64,000 nucleotides of DNA from Piromyces finnis (GCA_002104945.1 MCFH01000010.1:864501-928500); one strand, 5' to 3'. Shown: positions 28,781 through 40,802, numbered from the stretch's first letter. Notes: generated by a model from the sequence alone, not told the origin. Program-made: numbers and translations.

Positions 28781-31700
28781 TTAATTTCCAAGGTTTAAAA
28801 TGTCCTTAATCTTATCAGATATTTCAATATATTTGGAGGAAGCAGGTGAATCTGGATAATTATCAACAAATGGTTCACCAGCATCACAAGAATTAACAAT
28901 TCTTGGGTCTAATGGAATTGCACCTAAGAATGGAACATTAATTTCCTCACATAAAGCCTTTACACCACCATGAGTAGCTGGGAAAATAATGGATTCTCCT
29001 TTACAAGATGGACATACAAAACCGGACATATTTTCTACAATACCAAGAATTGGTAAGTTAACCTTTTTGCAGAAGTTGATTTCTTTTCTAACATCTTGAA
29101 TGGAAATTTCTTGTGGAGTAGAAATTAAAATAGCACCATCAATATCACAACCCTTTAAATATTGAACAATAGATAAATGTTCATCAGAAGTACCTGGTGG
29201 GGTATCAAATAATAATAAATCTAAATCACCCCATTCAACATCCTTTAAGAAGTGCTTAATTAAACCATTCTTCTTTGGACCACGCCAAATAACTGATTCA
29301 TCTTGCTTTTCAAGTAAGAAACCAATAGACATAACAGCCAAATTATCTTGTACATAAACTGGAGTAATACCAGTATTACTTTGATGAACTGGTTCATTTT
29401 CAGCACCCATAATAATTGGTTGACTTGGACCAGTAATATCAACATCACAAAGACCAATTTGAATATCTTCATCTCTACCTAATGTGTATGCAAGTTGAGA
29501 CGAAAGTGTACTCTTACCAACACCACCTTTACCAGAAAGAATTAAAACTTTATGTTTAACGGTTTCCATCTTCTTTTTAATAATATCTAAGTCTGGATCA
29601 ACAACAATCTTATTAGACATACAGAAAGCTCTATTTGGACATCCTTCACATGCTGAAGCTTTACCACGGTTTTCACTTTCCATTCCTGGACATCCAGAAT
29701 TTGCTTTAGCCATCTGGCATGTAGCTCTATTTGGACAATTAGCACAAGGAGAAGCATTGCCTTGATTCTTACAACAACCACCTTGTTTACCTGGACAACC
29801 AGCACATGGTGATCCTCCTTCCTTCTTACAGCATCCTCCTTGTCTACCTGGACAGCCAGCACATGGTGATCCTCCTTCCTTCTTACAGCATCCTCCTTGT
29901 CTACCTGGACAGCCAGCACATGGTGATCCTCCTTCCTTCTTACAGCATCCTCCTTGTCTACCTGGACAACCAGCACATGGTGATCCTCCTTGCATTTTAC
30001 AACAACCACCTTGTTTACCTGGACAACCAGCACATGGTGATCCTCCTTGCATTTTACAGCATCCTCCTTGTTTACCTGGACAACCACCGCATGGTGATCC
30101 TCCTTGCATTTTACAACAACCACCTTGTTTACCTGGACAACCACCGCATGGTGATCCTCCTTCCTTCTTACAGCATCCTCCTTGTCTACCTGGACAACCA
30201 CCGCATGGTGATCCTCCTTCCTTCTTACAGCATCCTCCTTGTTTACCTGGACAACCACCACATGGTGATCCTCCTTCTTTCTTACAGCATCCTCCTTGTT
30301 TACCTGGACAACCACCACATGGTGATCCTCCTTCCTTCTTACAGCATCCTCCTTGTCTACCTGGACAGCCAGCACACGGTGATCCTCCTTCCTTCTTACA
30401 GCATCCTCCTTGTCTACCTGGACAGCCAGCACATGGTGATCCTCCTTCCTTCTTACAGCATCCTCCTTGTCTACCTGGACAACCAGCACATGGTGATCCT
30501 CCTTGCATTTTACAACAACCACCTTGTTTACCTGGACAACCAGCACATGGTGATCCTCCTTCCTTCTTACAGCATCCTCCTTGTCTACCTGGACAACCAG
30601 CACATGGTGATCCTCCTTGCATTTTACAACAACCACCTTGTTTACCTGGACAACCACCACATGGTGATCCTCCTTGCATTTTACAGCATCCTCCTTGTTT
30701 ACCTGGACAACCACCGCATGGTGATCCTCCTTCCTTCTTACAGCATCCTCCTTGTTTACCTGGACAACCACCGCATGGTGATCCTCCTTCCTTCTTACAG
30801 CATCCTCCTTGTTTACCTGGACAACCACCGCATGGTGATCCTCCTTGCATTTTACAACAACCACCTTGTTTACCTGGACAACCACCACATGGTGATCCTC
30901 CTTCCTTCTTACAGCATCCTCCTTGTTTACCTGGACAACCACCACATGGTGATCCTCCTTCCTTCTTACAGCATCCTCCTTGTCTACCTGGACAACCACC
31001 ACATGGTGATCCTCCTTGCATTTTACAACAACCACCTTGTTTACCTGGACAACCACCACATGGTGATCCTCCTTCCTTCTTACAGCATCCTCCTTGTTTA
31101 CCTGGACAACCACCGCATGGTGATCCTCCTTCCTTCTTACAGCATCCTCCTTGTTTACCTGGACAACCACCGCATGGTGATCCTCCTTCCTTCTTACAGC
31201 ATCCTCCTTGTTTACCTGGACAACCACCACATGGTGATCCTTCTTCCTTCTTACAGCATCCTCCTTGTTTACCTGGACAACCACCACATGGTGATCCTCC
31301 TTCCTTCTTACAGCATCCTCCTTGTCTACCTGGACAACCACCACATGGTGATCCTCCTTGCATTTTACAACAACCACCTTGTTTACCTGGACAACCACCA
31401 CATGGTGATCCTCCTTCCTTCTTACAGCATCCTCCTTGTTTACCTGGACAACCACCACATGGTGATCCTCCTTGCATTTTACAGCATCCTCCTTGTTTAC
31501 CTGGACAACCACCGCATGGTGATGATTGTTGTTCCTTTTGTGGAATGGAAGATTCACTTTCTTCTTTAATATCTATATCCATTGAATTTTGATCTTGTTT
31601 TTCAGTAACTGTCATCATAGCATTCTTTTTACAACAACCACCTTGTTTACCTGGACAACCACCACATAATGATCCTTCCTTCTTACAACATCCACCTTGT

Positions 31701-32179
31701 TTACCTGGACAGCCACTGCATGAAGATCCTCCTTCCTTTTTGCAGCACCCACCTTGCTTACCGGGGCAACCTCCACATCCTTGTCTTTTTGGACAACCAC
31801 TACAAGGAGATGATTGTTGTTCTTGTGAAATTGAAAAAGTCTGACTTGTATTTTCAGTAGCTGTATTCATCATAGCTGCACGCTTTTTACAACAACCACT
31901 ACATCCTTGTTTTTTTGGGCATCCGCCACATGGTGATGATTGACCTTGTTCTATTGATGATTCTTGTCTTTCTGCACGTCTTTTACAACATCCGCCACAA
32001 CCGCTTTTACCAGAGCATCCACCTTTTTGTTGTTCATTACTAACTACATTCATTTCTACATCATTTATTTCTTCATTATCTTTACAACATCCTTTTTTAG
32101 TATCACTGGAAATATCTTCATTGTTTCCATTTACATTATTTTCTGAAAATTTATTAATTTCTTCTTGATTATTATTCAT
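28781..32179 (-). CDS. NBP35: NBP35-type Fe-S assembly ATPase with giant Cys-rich N-terminal array (1132 aa)
   Basis: Residues ~820-1132 are a complete Nbp35/NUBP1 P-loop scaffold ATPase of the cytosolic Fe-S assembly pathway: the diagnostic C-x13-C-x2-C-x5-C (Cys830, 844, 847, 853), Walker [10 protein letters not shown] (~883-891), [21 protein letters not shown], and the cluster-bridging CPSC (Cys1056, 1059). Usual family length is about 300-350 aa. Here it is preceded by six degenerate Cys motifs (residues 1-218) and then 31 near-identical 19-residue units (residues 219-806), consensus [19 protein letters not shown], giving about 163 cysteines by hand count. The transition [15 protein letters not shown] resembles the native [10 protein letters not shown] motif, so the array may have grown from it. 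One uninterrupted frame from ATG 32179. The 656-aa and 587-aa frames overlapping it are shadows of a 57-bp repeat without stops. Confidence 0.95.
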   Translation of the reverse strand: MNNNQEEINKFSENNVNGNNEDISSDTKKGCCKDNEEINDVEMNVVSNEQQKGGCSGKSGCGGCCKRRAERQESSIEQGQSSPCGGCPKKQGCSGCCKKRAAMMNTATENTSQTFSISQEQQSSPCSGCPKRQGCGGCPGKQGGCCKKEGGSSCSGCPGKQGGCCKKEGSLCGGCPGKQGGCCKKNAMMTVTEKQDQNSMDIDIKEESESSIPQKEQQSSPCGGCPGKQGGCCKMQGGSPCGGCPGKQGGCCKKEGGSPCGGCPGKQGGCCKMQGGSPCGGCPGRQGGCCKKEGGSPCGGCPGKQGGCCKKEEGSPCGGCPGKQGGCCKKEGGSPCGGCPGKQGGCCKKEGGSPCGGCPGKQGGCCKKEGGSPCGGCPGKQGGCCKMQGGSPCGGCPGRQGGCCKKEGGSPCGGCPGKQGGCCKKEGGSPCGGCPGKQGGCCKMQGGSPCGGCPGKQGGCCKKEGGSPCGGCPGKQGGCCKKEGGSPCGGCPGKQGGCCKMQGGSPCGGCPGKQGGCCKMQGGSPCAGCPGRQGGCCKKEGGSPCAGCPGKQGGCCKMQGGSPCAGCPGRQGGCCKKEGGSPCAGCPGRQGGCCKKEGGSPCAGCPGRQGGCCKKEGGSPCGGCPGKQGGCCKKEGGSPCGGCPGKQGGCCKKEGGSPCGGCPGRQGGCCKKEGGSPCGGCPGKQGGCCKMQGGSPCGGCPGKQGGCCKMQGGSPCAGCPGKQGGCCKMQGGSPCAGCPGRQGGCCKKEGGSPCAGCPGRQGGCCKKEGGSPCAGCPGRQGGCCKKEGGSPCAGCPGKQGGCCKNQGNASPCANCPNRATCQMAKANSGCPGMESENRGKASACEGCPNRAFCMSNKIVVDPDLDIIKKKMETVKHKVLILSGKGGVGKSTLSSQLAYTLGRDEDIQIGLCDVDITGPSQPIIMGAENEPVHQSNTGITPVYVQDNLAVMSIGFLLEKQDESVIWRGPKKNGLIKHFLKDVEWGDLDLLLFDTPPGTSDEHLSIVQYLKGCDIDGAILISTPQEISIQDVRKEINFCKKVNLPILGIVENMSGFVCPSCKGESIIFPATHGGVKALCEEINVPFLGAIPLDPRIVNSCDAGEPFVDNYPDSPASSKYIEISDKIKDILNLGN
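29762..31525 (-). repeat. 57-bp coding tandem repeat, 31 units
   Basis: Minisatellite encoding the CxxCx6CC array of the NBP35-type gene. Exact period 57 (first unit 54). Units differ at three places: Gly/Ala between the first two Cys, Lys/Arg in PG(K/R)QGG, and KKE versus KMQ at the end. Synonymous changes (CAACCA/CAGCCA, GCATCC/ACAACC) also mark variants. Confidence 0.97.
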
Positions 32180-32365
32180 TATTTAATAGATTAAATATAT
32201 ATTCCAAAAAAAAAAAAAAAAGAAAATAAATTAAATTATCTTAAATGCTTAATTAAAAATGTTATAAATATATAATATATAATATATAATATATAATATA
32301 TAAGAAAATTATAATATAAATATATAATTTATGCAAATAAAGAAAAAATATAATTATTTAATTAG

Positions 32366-32411
<46 letters not shown>

Positions 32412-33252
32412 AAATTATTAATTTATTAATTTATAAATTATTATTATTATTATTATTATTAATATAAGTAGTAGTAGAAGGTGTTATTGTATTAATATTA
32501 GTATTGGTCATTGAATTCCATAATTAAAATTGAAGATTAAAAATATCAGATTTTTTATTAAGAAATAAGAAAACATGATGAAATATTAAAATTCTGAACT
32601 TATTACTAATAAAGATATCATTTTAATTGTATTATCGAAAAAAAGAAAGAGATTTTATATATCAATTTTAATTGTTGAAAAATAAATAATAAGCATAACC
32701 CCATTTTATTCTCATCAATTTTTTTATTGAATTTATTTTCTTATTTTAAATAACTATATTGTATTGTCGATTACTACAATTAAAATTTAAATTCTTACAT
32801 TTATTATGCAACAAAATTATTATAGGTTTTAGATTGAAATTTACAGTAGTTGATTTTCTTCAAAATTAGAGTTTTCCTTTCCTGTATATTTTTAAAAATA
32901 TATATATGTATTTGAAATTATCTTATTTAATAAAACAATTTTACAATAATAATATTGATAAAAAAAAGAAAGAAAGAAATGAAAATATAAATTATAATAA
33001 AGAAATAATATTATCAATTTATATTATATAATAATTAATTTATCATTATTACATTACTACATTATAAATTCTATCTTTATAATTTTTAGTTATTTTCTTA
33101 AAAAATACTCGCTAATTTTAACCAATGATATCTTTAAAAAAAATACTCTTTATAATTAAAATTATGATTGTTGTACAATCTTGATAATAATTTAGTATTT
33201 AAGCCATAATATTATAAATATAATAAATTATTTTTTTTATTTTCTATTATAT

Positions 33253-33333
33253 TTACATATTTTCATATTCCATAATTGATTCACCAACCCATAATGTTTT
33301 ATAATTCTTTGGAATTACATTACACATACTCAT
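33253..33333 (-). CDS. Tiny coding-like frame (26 aa)
   Basis: Reads MSMCNVIPKNYKTLWVGE followed by eight more residues and TAA. The composition (Cys, Pro, Trp, Gly) is unusual for this AT-rich spacer. It may be a micro-peptide, a last exon, or a remnant; no partner exon was confirmed (an AAAAG|GTAATA site lies just upstream). Confidence 0.2.
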   Translation of the reverse strand: MSMCNVIPKNYKTLWVGESIMEYENM

Positions 33334-33469
33334 ATTTTTTGAGTATTACCTTTTAGTCTCTCAAAATTTTAACAGAAATTTATATTTACTCCTATAATTG
33401 TAATTATAAATAAATATAAATAACAGTTTATATTTAAAAAAATATTTTTTATTTTTTAATTTTTCTTTT

Positions 33470-33570
33470 TTATTTTTTATTTTTTATTTTTATTTTTTTT
33501 ATTTTTATTTTTATTTTTATTTTTATTTTTATTTTTATTTTTATTTGTATTTTTATTTGTATTTGTATTT
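33470..33570. repeat. TTTTA/TTTTTA tandem array
   Basis: Runs of TTTTTTA then TTTTA units with some TTTGTA variants; a similar TTTTTTA array lies at about 38950-39050. Confidence 0.85.
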
Positions 33571-33862
33571 TTTTTTTTTTTGTTTACTTTTTATACATTA
33601 AATTATAATTTTAACTATATTTATCATTATTTTCGTTTTACAAAATTCTCAATTATTTTTATTTTTTCTAAATTATTTTAGAAAAAATAAAAATAAAAAT
33701 AATTATATAATTTCACATATTAATTATATATTTGTAACATTTAATGAGAGATAAGTTAAAAAAATCTATAAAAATATTATAAATTTAATTAGCATAAATT
33801 AATTTTTTTTAAGCATTTCTGTTTGTGGGTATGTTATTAAAATAGCTATTATATTTATGTAT

Positions 33863-34453
33863 TTAATTGCAAGAGCATCCACAACCACAAGAAGTCTTTA
33901 CACAACCAGCACACATTTGGCCTGGTTTACATGGGCACTTTCCTTCAGCATCTCTGCATGGACAATCAGTTGGACAATCACAAGCCTTCTTTTCTTCTGA
34001 GCATCCACACTTTTTAGTAGTAGAACAACCACAACCACATCCTTCAGCATTTACACAACCAGCGCACATTTGACCTGGTTTACATGGACACTTTCCTTCA
34101 GCATCTCTGCATGGACAGTTTGGTGGACAATTACAAGCCTTCTTTTCAGAAGTGCAACCACAGCCACAACCACAAGAAGTCTTTACACAACCAGCACACA
34201 TTTGGCCTGGTTTACATGGGCACTTTCCTTCAGCATCTCTGCATGGACAATCAGTTGGACAATCACAAGCCTTCTTTTCTTCTGAGCATCCACACTTTTT
34301 AGTAGTAGAACAACCACAACCACATCCTTCAGCATTTACACAACCAGCACACATTTGACCTGGTTTACATGGACACTTTCCTTCAGCATCTCTGCATGGA
34401 CAGTTTGGTGGACAATTACAAGTCTTCTTTTCAGCGGAGCAACAATCACACAT
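33863..34453 (-). CDS. Metallothionein-like Cys-rich protein (196 aa)
   Basis: Single exon. 53 of 196 residues are Cys (hand count), arranged as CxC and CxxC, with no His, Phe, Tyr, Trp, Leu or Ile: the classic metallothionein signature, though several times longer than usual. Four copies of a core containing CPCRDAEGKCPCKPGQMC, alternating two types: one ends AGCVNAEGCGCGCSTTKKC and the other AGCVKTSCGCGC. The two-core block is itself duplicated at DNA level (period 285 bp). Expected to bind Cu(I), Zn(II) or Cd(II) in the cytosol; the metal cannot be told from sequence. Lies 1.7 kb upstream of the NBP35-type gene in the same orientation. Plus-strand frames across it are shadows. Confidence 0.9.
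   Translation of the reverse strand: MCDCCSAEKKTCNCPPNCPCRDAEGKCPCKPGQMCAGCVNAEGCGCGCSTTKKCGCSEEKKACDCPTDCPCRDAEGKCPCKPGQMCAGCVKTSCGCGCGCTSEKKACNCPPNCPCRDAEGKCPCKPGQMCAGCVNAEGCGCGCSTTKKCGCSEEKKACDCPTDCPCRDAEGKCPCKPGQMCAGCVKTSCGCGCSCN
33867..34436. repeat. 285-bp tandem duplication inside the metallothionein gene
   Basis: 33867-34151 and 34152-34436 are nearly identical, differing at a handful of bases. 285 is a multiple of 3, so frame is kept. High identity implies recent duplication or gene conversion. Confidence 0.9.
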
Positions 34454-35667
34454 TTTTTTTTATTATATTTTTATTATATTTTAATTATATTTTTAAATTT
34501 TTATATTTTTAAAATTAAATTATATTAATTTATTAAAAAAAAAAAAAAAGAATATTCACACCTTTTTATATTTTATTTAGAAATAAATTTCGCTTTATCT
34601 ACCAATAATTAATAAATTAATTTTTAAAATGACTCACTAAGCAAATTTTGGTTTTTTTTAATTGGTAAAAACATAGTTCATTTATTAATAAGCCACTATA
34701 TGAATCATTATAGAAAAAAAGAAATTTTTTTGAGTCATAAACCATCTTAGCTTATTTTAAAATGTACATTTATATTACATTTTTCTTATATTTTAAATAT
34801 ATTCTCATCTAAAATCATTGAAAAAAGTTAAACATCTAAAAAGGTTTATAAGAAGGAAGCATTCATATATTCCTCAAATATGAAAAAGTAAGTTTATAAA
34901 AATAAATTACTACTCTTACACTTTTTACTATTAATTACAAAAAAAATAAAAACATTATCTCTATTACATTTATTTACATGTTTAATTAATATAATAAGTG
35001 GAAATATAAACGGAATTCAATAAAATGGTGGATTATTGAGGATATTTTCCGAAAGATATATTTTTATAAATAATATCATTAAATTAATATATATTAATTA
35101 AATTTATTGTAATATATAATAAATTGGATGTATACTGTTAATATATGGTGATATAATTAATATATTATTATTTAATTATTATAAAATCTTCCTAATCTAA
35201 AATTAATTCCCTTAACTTTTTTTTAAATATAATAAATTACATAAAACAGTAAATCATATTTTTATTAACAAGTATTAATATTCTATAATAATGTTTATAA
35301 TAAAATAAGTATTATTAAATATTAATAATTCTTATAATAATTATTTTTGTATTTTTTTAAAAAAAATTAGTCTTTTTTAAAATACTACAAAAGAATAAAT
35401 AATGAAATATATTTTTTAATCTTTTACTAAATATCGGAATTAATAATAATAAATATAAACATTAAAGGTTTGTTTACATTAACATAATGGAATATTTATA
35501 ATTTAAATTATATACTAAGTATTAGGATGATATTTCAGAATAATTCTAATATATCATCAAATTAAAATAAAAATATATATAGAAATAATAATAAAAAATA
35601 ACTTGTTTAATTTTAATCATATTATATTTATATATCTTTAATAACAATAATAAAATAATTAGGTTTA

Positions 35668-35763
<96 letters not shown>

Positions 35764-37106
35764 AATGATTAAATATATTAACAAAAAAGGATAAAATATA
35801 TTATAATGCATTTTAAGAGAGAAAAAATAATAATTTATAATTAATGTATATTTCTATATTAATAATAGAAACTGTTATTTTTGCCTAATAAACGTTGATT
35901 ATTAATTATTATTTCTAATAATAATATAATAATAATAATAATAATTTGATTTATTATATAATATTGATTTGAATAAAAAAAAAAAGGGATTTAAAAATAA
36001 AGTCCCATCTTTCTGATATTTCTTTTCAAAAAAAATAAACCATGATTCCATTTAATTATTTAAATATTAAATTTGCTAAAATAATATAGTTTACTTTGTG
36101 ATTTATATTCATTGTTTAAATGAAAACTTTTTATAATATTATGAAATGAAATGATTTACTTTATTATTATGAAAAAAAAAAAAAATAAATAAAAAATAAA
36201 AACAAAGCAATATTTATTAATGACAATTTGAAAGCATAAAATTTTGTAAATTCAATTGACTTATATATACAATTAATAAAAAAAATTACTTTTATAAGAA
36301 TGTATAATGAATAATAATATTGGTTTTATATAATATATATATTAAGTGTTAGAGAATTTAAAAGTAATGTTGATATTATTTATATAATATAAATGTTAAT
36401 ATTAGATAATTATTATTTTTTGAAAATTAATATTTAAATAATCAATAAATTTAATTAAAATTTGAATTTCTAATCCTTTAAGAAATATATTAATAAAAAA
36501 AAATATATATATTATATATTTTATTATTTATTATATTAAAAGAAATATATATTAAAGAAGCATATAAATTATATAAAATTAACAAATATAAAATTTATTA
36601 ATTATCATTATCTACAATAAATAATAATGAGAAAATAAAGTTAGCTTATTTATTGCTTTATATGTTATAATTTTACGATTTTAATGTAAAAAAAATATAT
36701 ATTAAGTATTTATATTTCAATTATTTTTATAAAATAATAGGATAACTTTTTTTTTAGTTTATGAAAAATATATATAAACATTATATATATATTTATTAAA
36801 TTATTATAAAGGTATAAAAATATATAAATATTTTGATTTATATATGAATATCGTTAATTATTATCTTAATTATTATTATTATTTTTTAATATATGATTGC
36901 TTTATAAGTGAGTTTATGAATTTAGGTATTTTTATAATGAAATTATATTATTTATTCCTTTTTATTATATCTTATAAAATATTTGTAAAGAAATAGAAAT
37001 ATTTATAAATTCATTATTAAATATATATATATAAATAAATTGTGTAATATATTTAACTACTTTATTTATTATTATTGAATTATTATTATTTTTTATTTTG
37101 GAAATA
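34454..37106. other. AT-rich intergenic region
   Basis: About 2.65 kb. Contains an ATT trinucleotide run (35668-35761) and poly-A tracts. The 63-codon frame at 36965-37156 (-) is rejected as Lys/Ile/Asn-rich noise. I see no gene. Confidence 0.6.
35668..35761. repeat. ATT trinucleotide microsatellite
   Basis: About 31 uninterrupted ATT units in intergenic DNA. Confidence 0.95.
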
Positions 37107-38463
37107 TTATTCTTCTCCTTCGCCTTCTTCTCCTTCTTCTCCTTCTCCTTCTTCATTTAATGAAGGAACCTCTAAAGATATTTCATCATTTTCATTTTCT
37201 TCTTCTTTTTCTTCTTTTTCTTCTTCTTCTTCTTCATTTAATGAAGGAACCTCTAAAGATATTTCATCATTTTCATTTTCTTCTCCTTCTTCTTCTTCTT
37301 CGTTAAATAATGATACTTTCAAAGATATTTCATTATTATCATCATCTCCTTCCCCTTCATTATCATCATCACCATCTTCATTAAGTGATGATACTTCTAA
37401 AGATATTTCATTATTGCTATTTTCATTTTCTTCATCTTCCTTACTATCATCTTCTTCCCTTTCTTCATTAAATGGTGATATTATTCCATTATTTTTATTT
37501 TCTTCTTCTTTTTCTTCTTCATTAAATGAGGGTATTTCTAAAGATATTTCATTACTTTTATTTTCTTCTATAGTAATTTTATCTTTTGGAAAAAGGTAAT
37601 CATTTTCAAGTTTACTAAGATCATAACCTAATTCGGTTAATTTTTCCGCATAACAATTCTTTCTATTTTCTAAAATTCTAACTTCAGCCTTTAAATCAAC
37701 AATAACTTCTTTGAAACGTAAATTAGCTTCTAATTGTGTTGCATTTACAACTGATTCGACTAAACAGAAAATCTAATTAAGTATAAAGGAAAAAAATCTT
37801 AATTTCTTTTTTTTTTTTTTTTTTAAAAATTTATTATTAAAAATTTATATTTAAAATTTATTAAAAACTTACTCTCCAAAAACGAAGTACAATTAAAACA
37901 TCAACAAATCCTTGAGCTTTTTCATTAGCCGAGAAGAAAGTAATAATCATAGTAACAGTGAATGTTATTATAACAGTAAAAGAATCAATAAAATTAAGCC
38001 AACTTTCAAAGAGATATTTATAACCGTGACAGTAAATATGTAACAAAACTTCAGTTGTGAAAACATATAAGAAGATGTCCGAAACAAAACCAAGATGATG
38101 AACTACAGTAGCAAATTTATCTTGACCATATGAATCTTGTGGTTGTGAATCAGGTAAGTCACATTGTTTTTTTTCATCTAATTGAACAAATAATTCTAAT
38201 ACAACAATGAAAATATCACAAGCGATCATTAATAAAATAGTGAGATTCCATTTAGTAGTACTTAACATATGTCCAATTCTATTTCTTAAGGTTCGACTTT
38301 CTGGTTTTTCTTTGACTAAGAATAATATATCGTTTTCATTATAAATTGAAATTTCATTATCATAACTGTATAAATTTTGATTACTTGGAACAGAAAGATA
38401 ATTTGATTGTTCTTGCTTATCTTCTTCATTTAATAAAGGTGTTTGTTCTGTTTCATTATACAT
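37107..38463 (-). CDS. HVCN1: Hv1-type voltage-gated proton channel (418 aa), two exons
   Basis: Exon 1 is 37873-38463, ending TGG AGA|GTAAGT; exon 2 is 37107-37772, after TTAATTAG; phase 0. A lone four-helix voltage-sensor domain with no pore domain, as in Hv1. S1 (~70-95) has the selectivity-type Asp83 and Glu90 (ACDIFIVVLELF, cf. human LDALLVLAEL); S2 (~124-143) has Glu138; S3 (~155-176) starts LNFIDSF with Asp160; S4 reads VLRFWRIFC, keeping the RxWR signature (Arg194, Arg197). A short coiled coil follows (LKAEVRILENRKNCYAEKL), as in the dimerising Hv1 tail. The rest is a very acidic tail with about six copies of a NEISLEVPSLNEE-like motif. Known role of the family: voltage- and pH-gated H+ extrusion. 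The usual third S4 Arg is Cys200 here. Confidence 0.85.
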
Positions 38464-40802
38464 TTTAAAAATATTTTTATTTTATTTTTATGACTGTTTA
38501 TATATTATATATATATTTGAAAAAAAATAGTTAACAATCTTATGCCATTAATTTTTAAAATTGACAGCACTGAATTATTTATTAATATATATTGTTAATA
38601 CTAAAGTATATCTTTATCTTTATATATATTACTTATTTTTCTAAATTATAATAAAAACTTATTAGAGTAATAAAATAAACATTTCTTTTAAATTCTTCCA
38701 TTTTATCATTATTATTTTATTTATTACTATTTCTTGAAATTACATTTTCATTTTTAAATGCATAATATAATTGACCAAAAAAAAAAAAATAATATAACTA
38801 TATTTATATTTCAAAAAAAAAAAAAGATTATTTACATTTATTCTTCAGTTTCCAATTAAATAGGTTTTATTATTATTTTAAATTTAATTTTTATTAACTT
38901 ATTATATATATATACTTTAATTCCACCTTTTTTTTTTTATTGTATATATATATTATTTTTATTTTTTTTTTATTTTTTTATTTTTTATTTTTTATTTTTT
39001 ATTTTTTATTTTTTATTTTTTTATTTTTTTTATTTTTTTTTTTATTTCTTTATTATTTCTTGTGTTGAAAAAGATTTATATATTTTATTTAACTAATATT
39101 TAATTTAATAATAGTTAGAGTTTTTATTAAAACTTTAATTGTTACTGTTATTTAAATGTTACACAAACATCTTTTATTTTACTATTAAATGATAGGTTAA
39201 ATATTTTTATTTAAGAATCGTATGAATAAATGTGGTTTAAAAAAAATTAATAAAATAAGCAAATAAGTAAATAATTATATAAAAATAGGTGAAAATCTAA
39301 ATAAATGTTAAGATTAACAAAATTTGGTTGTTATTATTCTATTTTCATTGATTTATAATTGTGGCTTATGAATATCATTTATATTTCTAATATATTATTT
39401 ATGTTATTTATCAATACTTAATATTTCTCATTTTAATTAGAGTTATATATGTTTAAAAGGTTTAAAAGAAATAATAATATTGATTTTGGATTATAATTCA
39501 TGTATAAATAATTATAAATATAACAATAATATATAAAAAGATATAGGATAAAGATGATGAAGATTATTACAATATAAATATTAAGGGAATAAAATAAAAA
39601 ATTCAATAGTAATTTAAGTTATTTTTTTTTTCAATCTCCCAAAGTAAAGTTTAAGTAAAGATTAATAAATTTTATTAAATAAAATTACAAAAAACTGAAT
39701 TTAAAATGATTAATATTAATTGATGACTTAATAATATTGAATTGATAAATAATAATAATAATAATAAATAAAGAAAAACCTTTATTAATAACTATTTTTA
39801 AATAATCATAAAAAATTATGAAATTACTATTTCGTTTTAAATTACGTTTTTTTTATTATAAGAAAATCAATTTTATTTGAAATATTAATTGTGATAAAAA
39901 ATGCAAGAATAAATTTTTTTAAAACTGCTATTTTTACTTGTATAAATATAAACTATATTTCTTTCTAAAAAATAAACTATTAATGAAAAAAATAATATTT
40001 ATAGTATAAATGTTTGAATGCTTTTATGGATAAATATAAGATAGTTAAATTCTTACTATTTAATTTAAATTTCTTAAATTAGTTAATTTATATGATTAAA
40101 CTTTATAAACTTCTATTTAATAAATTAATTTTTATTCTTTATAATTAAGAGAAAAAGTTTACATAAAAACAAAAAACAAAAAAACAAAATATATATATAT
40201 ATATTATATAATAGATTTAATAATTGATTAAACTATAAAAATATAATTTTTGTTAAATATATTAATATAATGGTTTCTATATGAATAAATTCGTAATTGA
40301 TACCTTTAAAGCTAAATTATTCATTATGTATTTTAATTTTGAAAAACTCATAATCTTTTATATATATAGTGTAAATGAATCGTATTTTTATATATTTTTT
40401 ATTTTTAGTTTTGTATTATTTTTTAGATATTGCTTTGATAGTATATTTTTATAGGATTGTAATTATACTATGTTATTAGAAGTAGAAAAATAATAAATGA
40501 TATGAATAATAGAATTGTATATAATATATTTCTATGTATTAGCTTTTTTAATATATGTTTTCACTTTTTTTTTTATACTTGTACTAGTTTCTGTATATTT
40601 TTATTTTTTGGGATGTCAAGTTTATTAATACATGGTTAATGAAAATAATAATTTAAAAAGTGTATAGGTATGTACATTATCATTACATGATGTATAAATC
40701 ATGCATTAATATAATATAAATATAATATACTATAAAGTTTTTATTTTTATTTTTTATATGGTAAAATATAATTTAATATATTAACTTCCATACATTATAT
40801 AG

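Larger units (their letters stand above)
32180..33862. other. AT-rich intergenic region with microsatellites
   Basis: About 1.7 kb between the two Cys-rich genes. Contains an AATAT tandem (about 32269-32302), TTA runs (about 32368-32405 and 32440-32461) and a TTTTTA/TTTTA array (about 33470-33570). One 26-codon coding-like frame lies at 33253-33333 (-). No metal-response element could be identified by eye. Confidence 0.6.

Noticed and set aside
29587-31569. Long frames of 656 codons (-, second frame) and 587 codons (+) across the 57-bp array
   Set aside because: They arise because a stop-free repeat whose length is a multiple of 3 stays open in several frames. The product is monotonous ([14 protein letters not shown] or [17 protein letters not shown]) and the NBP35 frame is the one with a recognisable domain.
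33867-34358. Plus-strand frames over the metallothionein gene (His/Gln/Pro-rich)
   Set aside because: Antisense shadows of the CxC repeats; the minus frame has metallothionein spacing.
37075-37599. 174-codon Ser/Pro/Phe-rich plus-strand frame
   Set aside because: Complement of the Glu/Asp-rich channel tail; the minus strand joins in phase to a recognisable voltage-sensor domain.
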